Of a DNA stretch of 64,000 nt, positions 29,647 through 37,611 are shown piece by piece. The stretch is from Candidatus Thiodiazotropha sp. (ex Epidulcina cf. delphinae). Its GTDB lineage: Bacteria; Pseudomonadota; Gammaproteobacteria; Chromatiales; Chromatiaceae. Positions within the stretch are counted from its first letter, which is position 1, and each line of letters starts with the position of its first letter. Both the position numbers and the translations under genes were made by a program. Location: the NCBI GenBank assembly GCA_025656455.1, contig JAHXHS010000005.1:1-64000 (forward strand), given 5' to 3'. The notes beneath the pieces were generated by a model that saw only the letters and a program-made list of their open reading frames with translations, was not told the origin of the DNA and made no database searches.

Positions 29647-30297
29647 ATGAAACAGTGGTTGATGAGGCATCTTAGAGAAAATCGATCTTTTATTCTTTTA
29701 GTCTGCCTGATGTTGGTCTTTCGGAGTGCAATTGCCGACTGGAATGCAGTCCCTACCGGATCGATGAAACCGACCATACTGGAGGGTGACCGTATCCTGG
29801 TGAATAAAATGGCCTACGATCTGCGTTTGCCCTTTACCCATATCTCTTTGCTGAAACACACCGATCCCAGCAGGGGCGAGATTATCATCTTTGACTCTGA
29901 GGTTGCGGGCAAGCGCTTGGTGAAACGTGTCATCGGCCTACCCGGGGATGTAGTGGCAATGCGTGATAACCAACTCTGGATCAATGGCGAGAAACTCACC
30001 TATCAGGCCAGCGCAGCATCAGTCACAGAGACAGACAAAATCGAGAATCTGTTGGGGGTAGAGCATTGGGTGCGATGGTTGGGCCATGACTCGCGCCTGT
30101 CCAGTTTCAGTCCGGTAACAGTTCCGCCGGATCACTATCTTGTGTTGGGGGACAATCGGGATAACAGTGCCGATTCCCGCGTGATTGGTTTCGTGCCGAG
30201 AGGTGAGATTGTCGGCAGATCGCGGCATGTAGTACTCTCTTTGAACTACGATAATTATTACTTACCGCGTGCTGACCGGTTTCTGGAGTTATTATAA
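29647..30297 (+). CDS. lepB: Signal peptidase I
   Basis: Membrane-anchored serine protease that removes signal peptides on the periplasmic side. 216 residues with one N-terminal transmembrane segment (residues 14-30). Catalytic Ser39 in PTGSMKPT and Lys93 in KRLVKRVIGLPGD are present, plus the C-terminal GDNRDNSADSR box. Shorter than E. coli LepB (324), as it lacks the second membrane span and large insert. It stands outside the usual lepA-lepB-rnc context, among repeats, so it may be an accessory paralogue with specialised substrates. Confidence 0.92.
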   Translation: MKQWLMRHLRENRSFILLVCLMLVFRSAIADWNAVPTGSMKPTILEGDRILVNKMAYDLRLPFTHISLLKHTDPSRGEIIIFDSEVAGKRLVKRVIGLPGDVVAMRDNQLWINGEKLTYQASAASVTETDKIENLLGVEHWVRWLGHDSRLSSFSPVTVPPDHYLVLGDNRDNSADSRVIGFVPRGEIVGRSRHVVLSLNYDNYYLPRADRFLELL

Positions 30298-30872
30298 CGG
30301 GCGGACTCATCATGCTATTTGCCGTGCCAGCGTAAAGGTCCTGTTTCGCTCGCCTGGGCCGGGACGCTCATCATTCACAATGATCCACGGTGCTTGTTGG
30401 TATATGCGCGCCAGCGATACCATTCATACTCAGAAGCCCATTGTGGATGAATCAGTTCACAAAACAGTAAACACAGCGCCTCGGCAATTTGTCGAAACTA
30501 CCATTCCTGGTGCCTGGGAAGTCTGCCTTTTGCGGTTAGCTATCTATCCACATGATGAGGTTGCTGGTCTTGAAGTTTGACCGCTGAATGGGCGCTGGGG
30601 TATTCTTCGACGTGTTTACGATACCATCGCCTTGTGGTGGCAGGGGCGGATTTTTTCAAGGATTAACAGGTGGTTATGTTAAAAACATTCAACTGCGCGC
30701 TGGTGCCTGTCAGCACTTTTTCCAGGCATGGTAAGCCCTCCGTGGCTTTCTTATGGTGCGAGAGTAGCGTATTAAAACCAGCAGAAATGTCCAGGGAGAT
30801 AGACAGATACCTCCTATCTCCGTTAACGAAGTGTCTGTCTATTTAGCTGTTATGTGATGCAAGGAGAGAATA
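30298..30872. other. Gene-free stretch
   Basis: No reading frame here has a ribosome-binding site or recognisable similarity, and no strong hairpin with a T tract was seen. The last 15 bases contain AAGGAGAG, the ribosome-binding site of the next gene. Confidence 0.5.
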
Positions 30873-31367
30873 ATGGCTGGCCTTTTTGACCTTGTTAACG
30901 GAGATGATCTGTGTGCTAAATTGGATCATGATTACAGGAGGCTAAGTAAAGATTTTTCAGATGTTTTCGTTGCCTTTGATTTTATCATTACTGCATGGCA
31001 CTTACTTGAGTGGAAATACCCTGGAGACAGTGCAAAACCCCAGCGTGTTGCTCTTTACCAGGAGTATCCAATTCTTGAATTGTGTGAGCACCTTTGTGTT
31101 ATTGGAAAACACTATGAGCCAACAAATCCCAAGCATCAATCGGTTCACGCATCATTTAGAAACTCACCTTGGAAGCGTGGTGTATGGGCAAAGGGAGTAT
31201 GGGATAAAGTCTGGAAGGACGAGTTAGTAATAAAGTTATCAGGAGCTGTTAAGGACGAAATGGGGGAAAAACTTACAATGGAGCAGTTTGCCTCATCAGT
31301 TATGCAGTTCTGGCGAGGGACTGGCGGGTGTCCAAAAGAAAGCAATATCGGTGGTTCTGCAATATAG
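30873..31367 (+). CDS. Hypothetical cytosolic protein
   Basis: 164 residues, start well supported by AAGGAGAG. No signal peptide or membrane segment. The sequence is rich in Trp and aromatic residues (FDFIITAWHLLEWKYPGD, FRNSPWKRGVWAKGVWDKVW). I do not recognise the family; the length and helical look could suit a small accessory or defence-type protein, but nothing shows that. Composition is more AT-rich than the housekeeping genes upstream. Confidence 0.7.
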   Translation: MAGLFDLVNGDDLCAKLDHDYRRLSKDFSDVFVAFDFIITAWHLLEWKYPGDSAKPQRVALYQEYPILELCEHLCVIGKHYEPTNPKHQSVHASFRNSPWKRGVWAKGVWDKVWKDELVIKLSGAVKDEMGEKLTMEQFASSVMQFWRGTGGCPKESNIGGSAI

Positions 31368-31487
31368 ATAAAACAATTTCCCGGCAACACTTCCCCACCC
31401 CTGATACAGAAAGATACAAATAGTGCATGGAAAGATACAGGCTCCCCGCATTCAATAGAGACTTCCATATTCTATTAGGGGCTCTCA

Positions 31488-33191
31488 ATGAAACTTTCAA
31501 AATTCTCATTTATCATGTGCTGCCTGGTTGCGGTCAGCAGTTATCAAGCTTTTGCTGATTCTGGCAATCGTAAAGGCTCAATCATTCACCGTATTATCGG
31601 CGGCACTCCAGCCCAGGCTGAAGCATACCCGTGGATGGCCGCTCTACTCAGCAAGTCTGATGACCAGCAGTTTTGCGGTGGTAGCCTGATCGCTGATCGT
31701 TGGGTGTTAACTGCTGCACACTGCGTTGAAGATGGAACAGCCAGTGGTATGCAGGTATATATTGGCGGTACCAGTTTGAAAGACCGCGGTGGTGGCGAAC
31801 TGCGTGATGTAAGTTCCATTATTTCGCATTCGGACTATGGCGATGACAATGACATCGCACTGCTACAATTGGAAACAGCCTCCACCAAGATGCCGATCGG
31901 CCAAGCATCAGTGCAATTGGATAATGGACTTAGCGATGGCACAAATTTGTTCGTTGCCGGCTGGGGTCTTACCAGCAAAGGGGAAGAGGCTGAAGGCTCC
32001 CAAAACCTGCTGCATGTAGAGGTTCCGTTGAGAAACCACGCACAATGCTTAACCGCTTACCAGCAAACCGATGGCATAGCGATCACTGACAATATGGTCT
32101 GCGCTGGTAGTAGCGATGGCATGCGGGACTCCTGTAACGGCGATAGTGGCGGGCCACTGATGGTTCGTGATAGTAATAACAATCTCAAACTGCTGGGCGT
32201 TGTAAGCTTTGGCAGCAACCAGGGATGTGCCAGTGCAACCCACCCCGGGGTGTATACCAGGGTATCCCGCTATCAGGAATGGATAGACAACGCAATGAAC
32301 GGTATCTCTACTTCACTTTCACCGAATACGCTGGGCATTGCCGGCGTGGGATTAGTGTTAACGCAAGAGGCAACCCTGACCAACAACAGCTCTACATCAG
32401 AGGTAATCCAGAGCACTATGATCACCGGTGATCCTGAGTTCACAATCAAGTCTGACAATTGCCAGCAAAAAGTACTGACAACCGGTCAACAATGCTCGGT
32501 AGTGATCCGTTTTTCTAGTCCGACGGCGGGCATAAAAGCAGCCATGCTGACATTCAGCACAACCAATGCCAAAACATCAACAGTTACCGTAGAAACCTTA
32601 GCAATGGTCTTACCCGCAGTCAGTTTGGGGGTAGCCCTGGACAATACCAAGCTCTCCTGGTTTAGCGGCGGCAACGCACAGTGGATGGCAGACGCTGACA
32701 GCAGCTATATAAATGGCAGTGCAGCAAAAACCGGGGCAATTCTCGATTTACAGGAATCCATACTTTATACCCAGGTAACAGGCCCCGGTACTTTGAGTTT
32801 CCGTTGGAAGGCATCCACTCAGGCCATAGCGGATATCATTGCCTTCTCTGTCGACAATCAGGTTGTTGCGGTTATTGATGGCGAGGCCGACTGGGAAACC
32901 GTAATCGAGGAACTTGCTGAAGGCGACCACAGCCTGACCTGGATTTTCAGCAGAAATTCTGGCGAAGATATCGGTGCTGGTCAGAATGCTGGCTTTCTGG
33001 ATCAAGTCCAGTTTTCAAGCACTGATAGCAATGGCAACGAAAGTGGTAACGGTAGCGACAATGGAGGTGGCAATGGTAACGGTAACGGAGATAGCGGTGG
33101 TGGTGGCAGTACTAGCATCTTTATGTTGTTGACCCTGTTGATACTGTTATGGGTTGGTTCACAGAGACCCCGTTGGATGTCACAGAAATAG
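31488..33191 (+). CDS. Secreted trypsin-like serine protease with C-terminal GlyGly-CTERM-like anchor
   Basis: 567 residues. Signal peptide (residues 1-23), a short propeptide ending HR with the mature start IIGGT at 36-40, and an S1 protease domain with catalytic His78 (LTAAHC), Asp122 (NDIALLQ) and Ser220 (CNGDSGGPL). After about residue 290 comes an Ig-like/choice-of-anchor region and a further beta-rich domain. The end has a Gly-Asn-rich linker, then GGGGS, a hydrophobic helix (IFMLLTLLILLWVG) and basic residues, as in GlyGly-CTERM proteins processed by rhombosortase in Vibrio-type secretion. Probably exported and surface-processed. Confidence 0.9.
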   Translation: MKLSKFSFIMCCLVAVSSYQAFADSGNRKGSIIHRIIGGTPAQAEAYPWMAALLSKSDDQQFCGGSLIADRWVLTAAHCVEDGTASGMQVYIGGTSLKDRGGGELRDVSSIISHSDYGDDNDIALLQLETASTKMPIGQASVQLDNGLSDGTNLFVAGWGLTSKGEEAEGSQNLLHVEVPLRNHAQCLTAYQQTDGIAITDNMVCAGSSDGMRDSCNGDSGGPLMVRDSNNNLKLLGVVSFGSNQGCASATHPGVYTRVSRYQEWIDNAMNGISTSLSPNTLGIAGVGLVLTQEATLTNNSSTSEVIQSTMITGDPEFTIKSDNCQQKVLTTGQQCSVVIRFSSPTAGIKAAMLTFSTTNAKTSTVTVETLAMVLPAVSLGVALDNTKLSWFSGGNAQWMADADSSYINGSAAKTGAILDLQESILYTQVTGPGTLSFRWKASTQAIADIIAFSVDNQVVAVIDGEADWETVIEELAEGDHSLTWIFSRNSGEDIGAGQNAGFLDQVQFSSTDSNGNESGNGSDNGGGNGNGNGDSGGGGSTSIFMLLTLLILLWVGSQRPRWMSQK

Positions 33192-33378
33192 TTGAGAAGA
33201 ATAAACGTTGATATCCCCAGCTGTGATATTGGCCAGCATCAGCACCGGATAGTCGTGTCAAAGCACAGGGATGTGCCTCTACCGAAGATATTTAGCAGTG
33301 GCATGACTACAACACACCACTACAATTCCGCGTATACCGCAGTATTGCGGATGTAAATAACAGGCCTGGAGAAATCCA

Positions 33379-33741
33379 TTGAAAAAGCAAATTACAACAA
33401 CAGTGCTCAGTGTAATATTGATCATAGCAAGCGGCTGCCACGCCACAGCCAAATCTGCAAATCCTATTGTAGAATCGTTACATGGCATTTCTGTGACCGC
33501 CAATTCACTCAGTTTCGCTGTCACCAGCAACGGTTGCACTAGAAAAGAGCATTTCGGCTTTATCGTGCAGCCCGCAACGGTCCCACAATTGACTATTGTG
33601 AGGAAAAGACCTGATAATTGTCGTAGAAAACGCCATGTTATTGAGCTTGAGTACCCGCTGCCTATGGTAGGCATCGATGGAAAAAAAGCGATAGCAATCA
33701 GCAATCCATTGAAAGCCTTTTATAGCCAAACTTTTAAATAA
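33379..33741 (+). CDS. Small lipoprotein of unknown function
   Basis: 120 residues beginning at a TTG preceded by GGAG. The N-terminus (KKQITTTVLSVILIIASGC) ends in a lipobox-like ASGC, so it is likely lipid-anchored. Two further cysteines (NGCTRK and DNCRRK) could form a disulfide. It lies between the protease gene and the two-component genes, spaced tightly to the latter. A role as inhibitor or sensor partner for the protease is possible but only suggested by position. Confidence 0.65.
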   Translation: MKKQITTTVLSVILIIASGCHATAKSANPIVESLHGISVTANSLSFAVTSNGCTRKEHFGFIVQPATVPQLTIVRKRPDNCRRKRHVIELEYPLPMVGIDGKKAIAISNPLKAFYSQTFK

Positions 33742-33786
33742 CATTTGAAAACAGACAGTTATTACGAAAAGACGACTCATATAACT

Positions 33787-34488
33787 ATGCAAATACATAG
33801 TGACAATGCCGCTATACTGTTGGTTGATGACGATGTAGCCTTTACCAAGCTGGTTAAAAAATATCTACAGGATTCCGGGTTCGATGTGGCCGTTAGACAT
33901 AACGGCCGGCAAGCCATTCAATATGTCCAATCTGTAACCCCACAACTGATCATTCTGGATCTTATGATGCCGGAAACAGATGGTCTGACCGCATGCAAGG
34001 AGATACGCAAATGCTATTCCGGGCCGATCCTTATGTTAACCGCACTCAATGATGAGGTAGATGAAATCGTCGGTTTGGAAGTAGGCGCTGATGACTATAT
34101 AGGCAAGCCGCTAAGACCACGCGTGCTACTGGCCAGAATCAGGGTCCTGTTGCGCCGCAATGAGGGCTGCCAGCATGCCGGTGAGATTATCAACGTTGGG
34201 AATATGAGCATCGATAGCGCCAAGCGCACTGTACATATTGAAGACGCTCCGCTCGATATCACCGACGCAGAATTCGATCTTCTGCTCTACCTTACACAAC
34301 GAACTGGAACCATTGTATCGCGAGATGACCTTTATACCGATGTCATACATATAGCGTACGACGGTTTAGACCGAACACTCGATATCAGAATGTCTCGGCT
34401 ACGTAAAAAAATCTCAGCACAGGGCCAAAGTCAGATCCTGATTAAAACAATCCGCTCCAAGGGGTATTTATTGGTGGACAATCGATGA
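33787..34488 (+). CDS. OmpR-family response regulator
   Basis: 233 residues from the ATG at 33787; an upstream TTG at 33745 would add 14 residues. The receiver domain has the acidic pair LLVDDD, phospho-acceptor Asp58 (LIILDLMMPETDG), LTAL and the Lys of GKPLRPR. The C-terminal winged helix ends RMSRLRKKI and TIRSKGYLLV. Its stop overlaps the histidine kinase start by four bases. Likely controls the adjacent protease and lipoprotein genes. Confidence 0.93.
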   Translation: MQIHSDNAAILLVDDDVAFTKLVKKYLQDSGFDVAVRHNGRQAIQYVQSVTPQLIILDLMMPETDGLTACKEIRKCYSGPILMLTALNDEVDEIVGLEVGADDYIGKPLRPRVLLARIRVLLRRNEGCQHAGEIINVGNMSIDSAKRTVHIEDAPLDITDAEFDLLLYLTQRTGTIVSRDDLYTDVIHIAYDGLDRTLDIRMSRLRKKISAQGQSQILIKTIRSKGYLLVDNR

Positions 34489-35792
34489 AGTCACTCTATT
34501 TGCGCTCAATCACGGTCATTATCCCCATAATTTTCATCTGGTATTTTATGACTATCTGGTTGACCACCTATACCGATCAGGATGAGATGCAGTATATCCC
34601 AGATACAAATATAGTGCTTGCAAGGGAGATGCTGAAACAACAGATTGGACAACACAATGAGATTGACTATACCCGTATTAAGCAAATTGCCAGTGAGTTT
34701 GAATTAACCATCACGGTATTTAACTCATCCGACTATTTCCTGGGAGAATCCGAACTTGCTGAATTAAAAAGCACAGGCTTTATTGAAATTTTTGGTGTAC
34801 ATAATAACTATGGCCAGTTGATACTGCTGAGGGACCCTGACCTACTGCTCGAACTGGTAGAAGACCCTTCACTGTGGGAAAGGCAAGATATACTCACTGA
34901 CATAATTGCACTCTTATTGCTTGTGCTACTCTCTGTAATCGGTTTGCATGTCGCCATACGTCCATTTGACTATCAACTCAAGGAAATACTCGCCACACTT
35001 TCACAGTTAAATAGCTATGGTCAGGCTCAAAAGCTCAATAACAAGCAATCAGGTGCACCAGGAGAAATAGCCCGCGGGCTGGATGTATTGTCAGAAAACA
35101 TGAACCAGATAGTTGAAAGCCGCTCCGATCTTTTGGTGGCACACCAGGATTTATTGCATGGTGTTGCCCACGAATTTCGATCCCCGATGGCCCGATTGAA
35201 CTTTGCCATCGAAATGCTACTTTCAGCAAAATCTGATGAGGACGCTGCTTCGTTGTATGAGGATATTTGTACCGCCCTTGAAGAAATGGATCAACTGGTC
35301 ACAGAAGTACTGCAATACTCCCGACTGCAACATGGAGATGAAGCCACAGAATTTAAATCCATCAGCATAATCGAGCTTGCCCGCTCGGTCATTTCAAAAC
35401 AGAAGATCACCACACCTCAAGTTATTTTTAATACTGAAGGCCAGGATGTGTCAATCCGGATAATCGATCACTTGTTCGAGCGAGCCGTTATCAATCTGGT
35501 ACGAAATGCCAGCCGTTTTGCCCGGCAACAAGTGCTCATTTCATGGCAGTTGATCGACGGTAAATTGCAATTGAAAGTAGCAGACGACGGCATTGGCATA
35601 CCACCCGGCAAGAGAGAACATATTTTTGAACCCTTTACCCGGCTGGACCCAAGCCGGTCACGGGAGTCAGGCGGTATCGGATTAGGGCTGTCTATTACCA
35701 AGAGTATCTGCACCAAGCATCACGGAACCATAGTCGCCGGTGAAAGTTCCTTGGGTGGTGCAGAGTTTTGTATTCGCATTCCTGTTGCATGA
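34485..35792 (+). CDS. Membrane sensor histidine kinase
   Basis: 435 residues. An N-terminal membrane segment (about 7-28), a roughly 110-residue periplasmic part, a second membrane segment near residues 142-163, then the HAMP-like linker, the H box HGVAHEFRSPMARLNF with the phospho-accepting His, N box NLVRNASRFA, and G boxes DDGIGIPPG and GGIGLGLSIT. Architecture resembles CpxA/RstB-type kinases that sense envelope conditions. Translationally coupled to the regulator. Confidence 0.93.
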   Translation: MKSLYLRSITVIIPIIFIWYFMTIWLTTYTDQDEMQYIPDTNIVLAREMLKQQIGQHNEIDYTRIKQIASEFELTITVFNSSDYFLGESELAELKSTGFIEIFGVHNNYGQLILLRDPDLLLELVEDPSLWERQDILTDIIALLLLVLLSVIGLHVAIRPFDYQLKEILATLSQLNSYGQAQKLNNKQSGAPGEIARGLDVLSENMNQIVESRSDLLVAHQDLLHGVAHEFRSPMARLNFAIEMLLSAKSDEDAASLYEDICTALEEMDQLVTEVLQYSRLQHGDEATEFKSISIIELARSVISKQKITTPQVIFNTEGQDVSIRIIDHLFERAVINLVRNASRFARQQVLISWQLIDGKLQLKVADDGIGIPPGKREHIFEPFTRLDPSRSRESGGIGLGLSITKSICTKHHGTIVAGESSLGGAEFCIRIPVA

Positions 35793-35968
35793 CCGACAAC
35801 CAAAGCAAAAATACTCAATCAGGCAGGGTAACTTCAATCCCCAAACTTTAAGGTGTTTTGGGTCGAATTACGAGTAACTTAGGCATCCGAGTAACCAGGA
35901 CATATATGGACGCCCGGTAACTGTCAAGTCAAAAGAGCCCGCAAGGCTGAAAAAGTCAGCCTTTAACC

Positions 35969-36131
35969 ACAGAGACCGATGGCTTGGAGGATCAAGCTGC
36001 CGGCTGTTGCTCGTCCTACAGGTCTTCGAACTGGTTAATCCGCACATCGCCCTCGGGAAAATGAGCGCGAATCTCCAGCTCACCGCCCATCGCCTCAATA
36101 AAGCGGCGCAGGGTGGAGATGTACATATCCA
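35969..36131 (+). repeat. 163-bp direct repeat, left copy (island border)
   Basis: Matches 44681-44843 in the same orientation with six mismatches in 163 bp. This copy contains the 3' part of the antitoxin gene at 36016 and sequence just beyond it. The two copies bracket 8.5 kb of more AT-rich DNA. Confidence 0.9.
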
Positions 36132-36324
36132 CCTTCTTCTCGATTTTGGCCACAGCCGGTTGTTTGACCTCCAGAATGGCGGCCAGCTCCTCCTGGGAGA
36201 AATTGCGTGCCTGGCGAAGTTCCGCCAGGGGCAGTTCAGCCATCATGGCCATGGCCTTCGCGTGTGAACGCGCCTGAGCCTCTGGGCTCATGGCCTTACG
36301 TAAGTCTTTGAATTTCTTTGCCAT
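36016..36324 (-). CDS. XRE-type helix-turn-helix antitoxin (HigA-like)
   Basis: 102 residues: MAKKFKDLRKAMSPEAQARS at the start, a helix-turn-helix (LRQARNFSQEELAAILEVKQ then PAVAKIEKKVD), and the subfamily end MYISTLRRFIEAMGGELEIR. This is the antitoxin of HigB-type (Gp49-like) toxin pairs. Its cognate toxin is reduced to a fragment at 36377-36451 just upstream, so it is now an orphan regulator. Its 3' end is duplicated at 44739-44843. Confidence 0.88.
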   Translation of the reverse strand: MAKKFKDLRKAMSPEAQARSHAKAMAMMAELPLAELRQARNFSQEELAAILEVKQPAVAKIEKKVDMYISTLRRFIEAMGGELEIRAHFPEGDVRINQFEDL

Positions 36325-36376
36325 TGACTTTCTTTACCTTTTTCGCCTTCTTCACATTCAGCGCTTTCTTTGCATT

Positions 36377-36451
36377 CTATTTCCCTTTCTCTTCCTCCTT
36401 GAGAGATAGGAGATGCTCGTCATAGAGCCTGTCCGCGAGAGGAACGAATTC
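36377..36451 (-). pseudogene. HigB-type toxin gene remnant (C-terminal 24 codons)
   Basis: On the minus strand the codons read EFVPLADRLYDEHLLSLKEE then EKGK and a stop. FVP-ADRLYDEHL-LK is the C-terminal end of toxins paired with this type of XRE antitoxin. Upstream of the fragment the reading changes to repeated GAATTC-containing sequence without toxin similarity, so the 5' part, with the catalytic core, has been lost. Confidence 0.65.
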
Positions 36452-36651
36452 AAGGACACCCAACGAATTCACGAATTCAAGGACATATATCGCTTATCTA
36501 GACACCCATTCAAATTTCGAGCGATTTTGGGTGGGTGTCCATCAAATTCTCGACGCCTCATGCTTGGAATCATCGTCTCGTTTTGCTTGCTCACCAAGTC
36601 CGCTATCATTTTACGATTACGTTGATAGTGGATTGCGCTATCATTAACCCA

Positions 36652-36870
36652 ATGAACGGCAAGCATAGATAAACCCTCGAAACCATTTTCTCTGATCCGG
36701 TTAACGGCAATATGGAATGGCGTAAGATTGAGGCATTGTTTCTGGCGCTTGGTGCGGAAAAGGACGAAGGCCAGGGTTCATCTGTCACCTTTTTGCTTAA
36801 TGGCAAACGCGCCGACTTCCACCGGCCACACCCCAACAAGGAAGCATTGCGGTACCGGGAGCAGGTTTAA
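36652..36870 (+). pseudogene. hicA: hicA toxin gene with nonsense mutation
   Basis: Reads MNGKHR, then an in-frame TAA at 36670-36672, then TLETIFSDPVNGNMEWRKIE, ALFLALGAEKDEGQGSSVTF and ADFHRPHPNKEALRYREQV. Family members have a Lys at the stop position (pattern K-R-KTLE-IF-DPV), so a single AAA to TAA change explains it. The C-terminus is also shorter than usual. Translation could restart at the ATG at 36712, giving 52 residues without the first helix. The intact hicB starts four bases later. Confidence 0.75.
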
Positions 36871-36874
36871 AACC

Positions 36875-37207
36875 ATGAACATGATGAAGTACAAGGGCTA
36901 TATTGCCCGGATTGAGTTCGATGAAGAGGATCGTATCTTTGTTGGCCGATTGGCTGGCATCGATGATATTGTTTCATTTCACGGCACCACAGTGGATGAA
37001 TTGGAAAAGGCTTTTCATAAGTCTGTCGATCATTACATTGAGGTTAGTGAGCGCACTGGTAGGGCGGCACAAAAACCTTATTCCGGTAATTTGATGTTGC
37101 GCATCAGTCCGGATATTCATGCCGCTGTTGCTACTGCTTCCCGGCTGCAAGGGAAAAGCATCAATCAATGGGCTGCTGAGGTTTTGGATAAAGCTCCTCA
37201 TATTTAA
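36875..37207 (+). CDS. hicB: HicB-family antitoxin
   Basis: 110 residues from the ATG at 36875. KYKGYIARIEFDEEDRIFVG and VDELEKAFHKSVDHYIEV form the HicB fold; NLMLRISPDIHAAVATASRL and SINQWAAEVLDKAP form the ribbon-helix-helix DNA-binding end. The neighbouring hicA carries a stop codon, so this antitoxin may be orphaned or paired with a shortened toxin. Unlike HicB at 4695 it lacks a C-terminal extension. Confidence 0.88.
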   Translation: MNMMKYKGYIARIEFDEEDRIFVGRLAGIDDIVSFHGTTVDELEKAFHKSVDHYIEVSERTGRAAQKPYSGNLMLRISPDIHAAVATASRLQGKSINQWAAEVLDKAPHI

Positions 37208-37611
37208 TCGCTGTGTTAATCAGGTTGTTTTGCTTGCTTGTCAAGTTCGCGCCAAACCTGAACGCGCCCTCGTGCCGAGCTCGTTGCTCAGGGGTGGATT
37301 TGCGATTGAGTCATTTTCCTGCAAATGCTGTTAGTCACGCCCACGCGGACAGGGCACGATTGCATGGATGCACGAGGTAGAGCAACGCATGGAGCTGTTG
37401 CCGAGGGTACTGCCCCAGGCCAGGAAACTGAACGGAGTTCAGCATTCAAACACCATAGAAGGGGCAGAATCCATTTGGTTTTCTGCTGCAACAAGGCACA
37501 CACCAACGCGAACTATCGCTGAGTTGTCTTGGAATTCAACGGAATGGGTGTTTATACTTCCTATACGCATAGGAACGAAAATATAATTTGGATAGTAATT
37601 TAGGTAAAAAT
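37208..37611. other. Gene-free stretch upstream of the island core
   Basis: No frame with a ribosome-binding site and no recognised protein remnant. The base composition shifts from GC-rich to clearly AT-rich around 37550, just before the first gene of the island core, so a transfer junction may lie here. Confidence 0.4.

Noticed and set aside
30269-30580. 103-codon frame after lepB
   Set aside because: Starts inside lepB in another frame, with no ribosome-binding site or recognisable protein features.
36469-36666. 65-codon minus-strand frame
   Set aside because: It has a regular-looking sequence but no recognised family and no start signal, and it lies in rearranged toxin-antitoxin debris.
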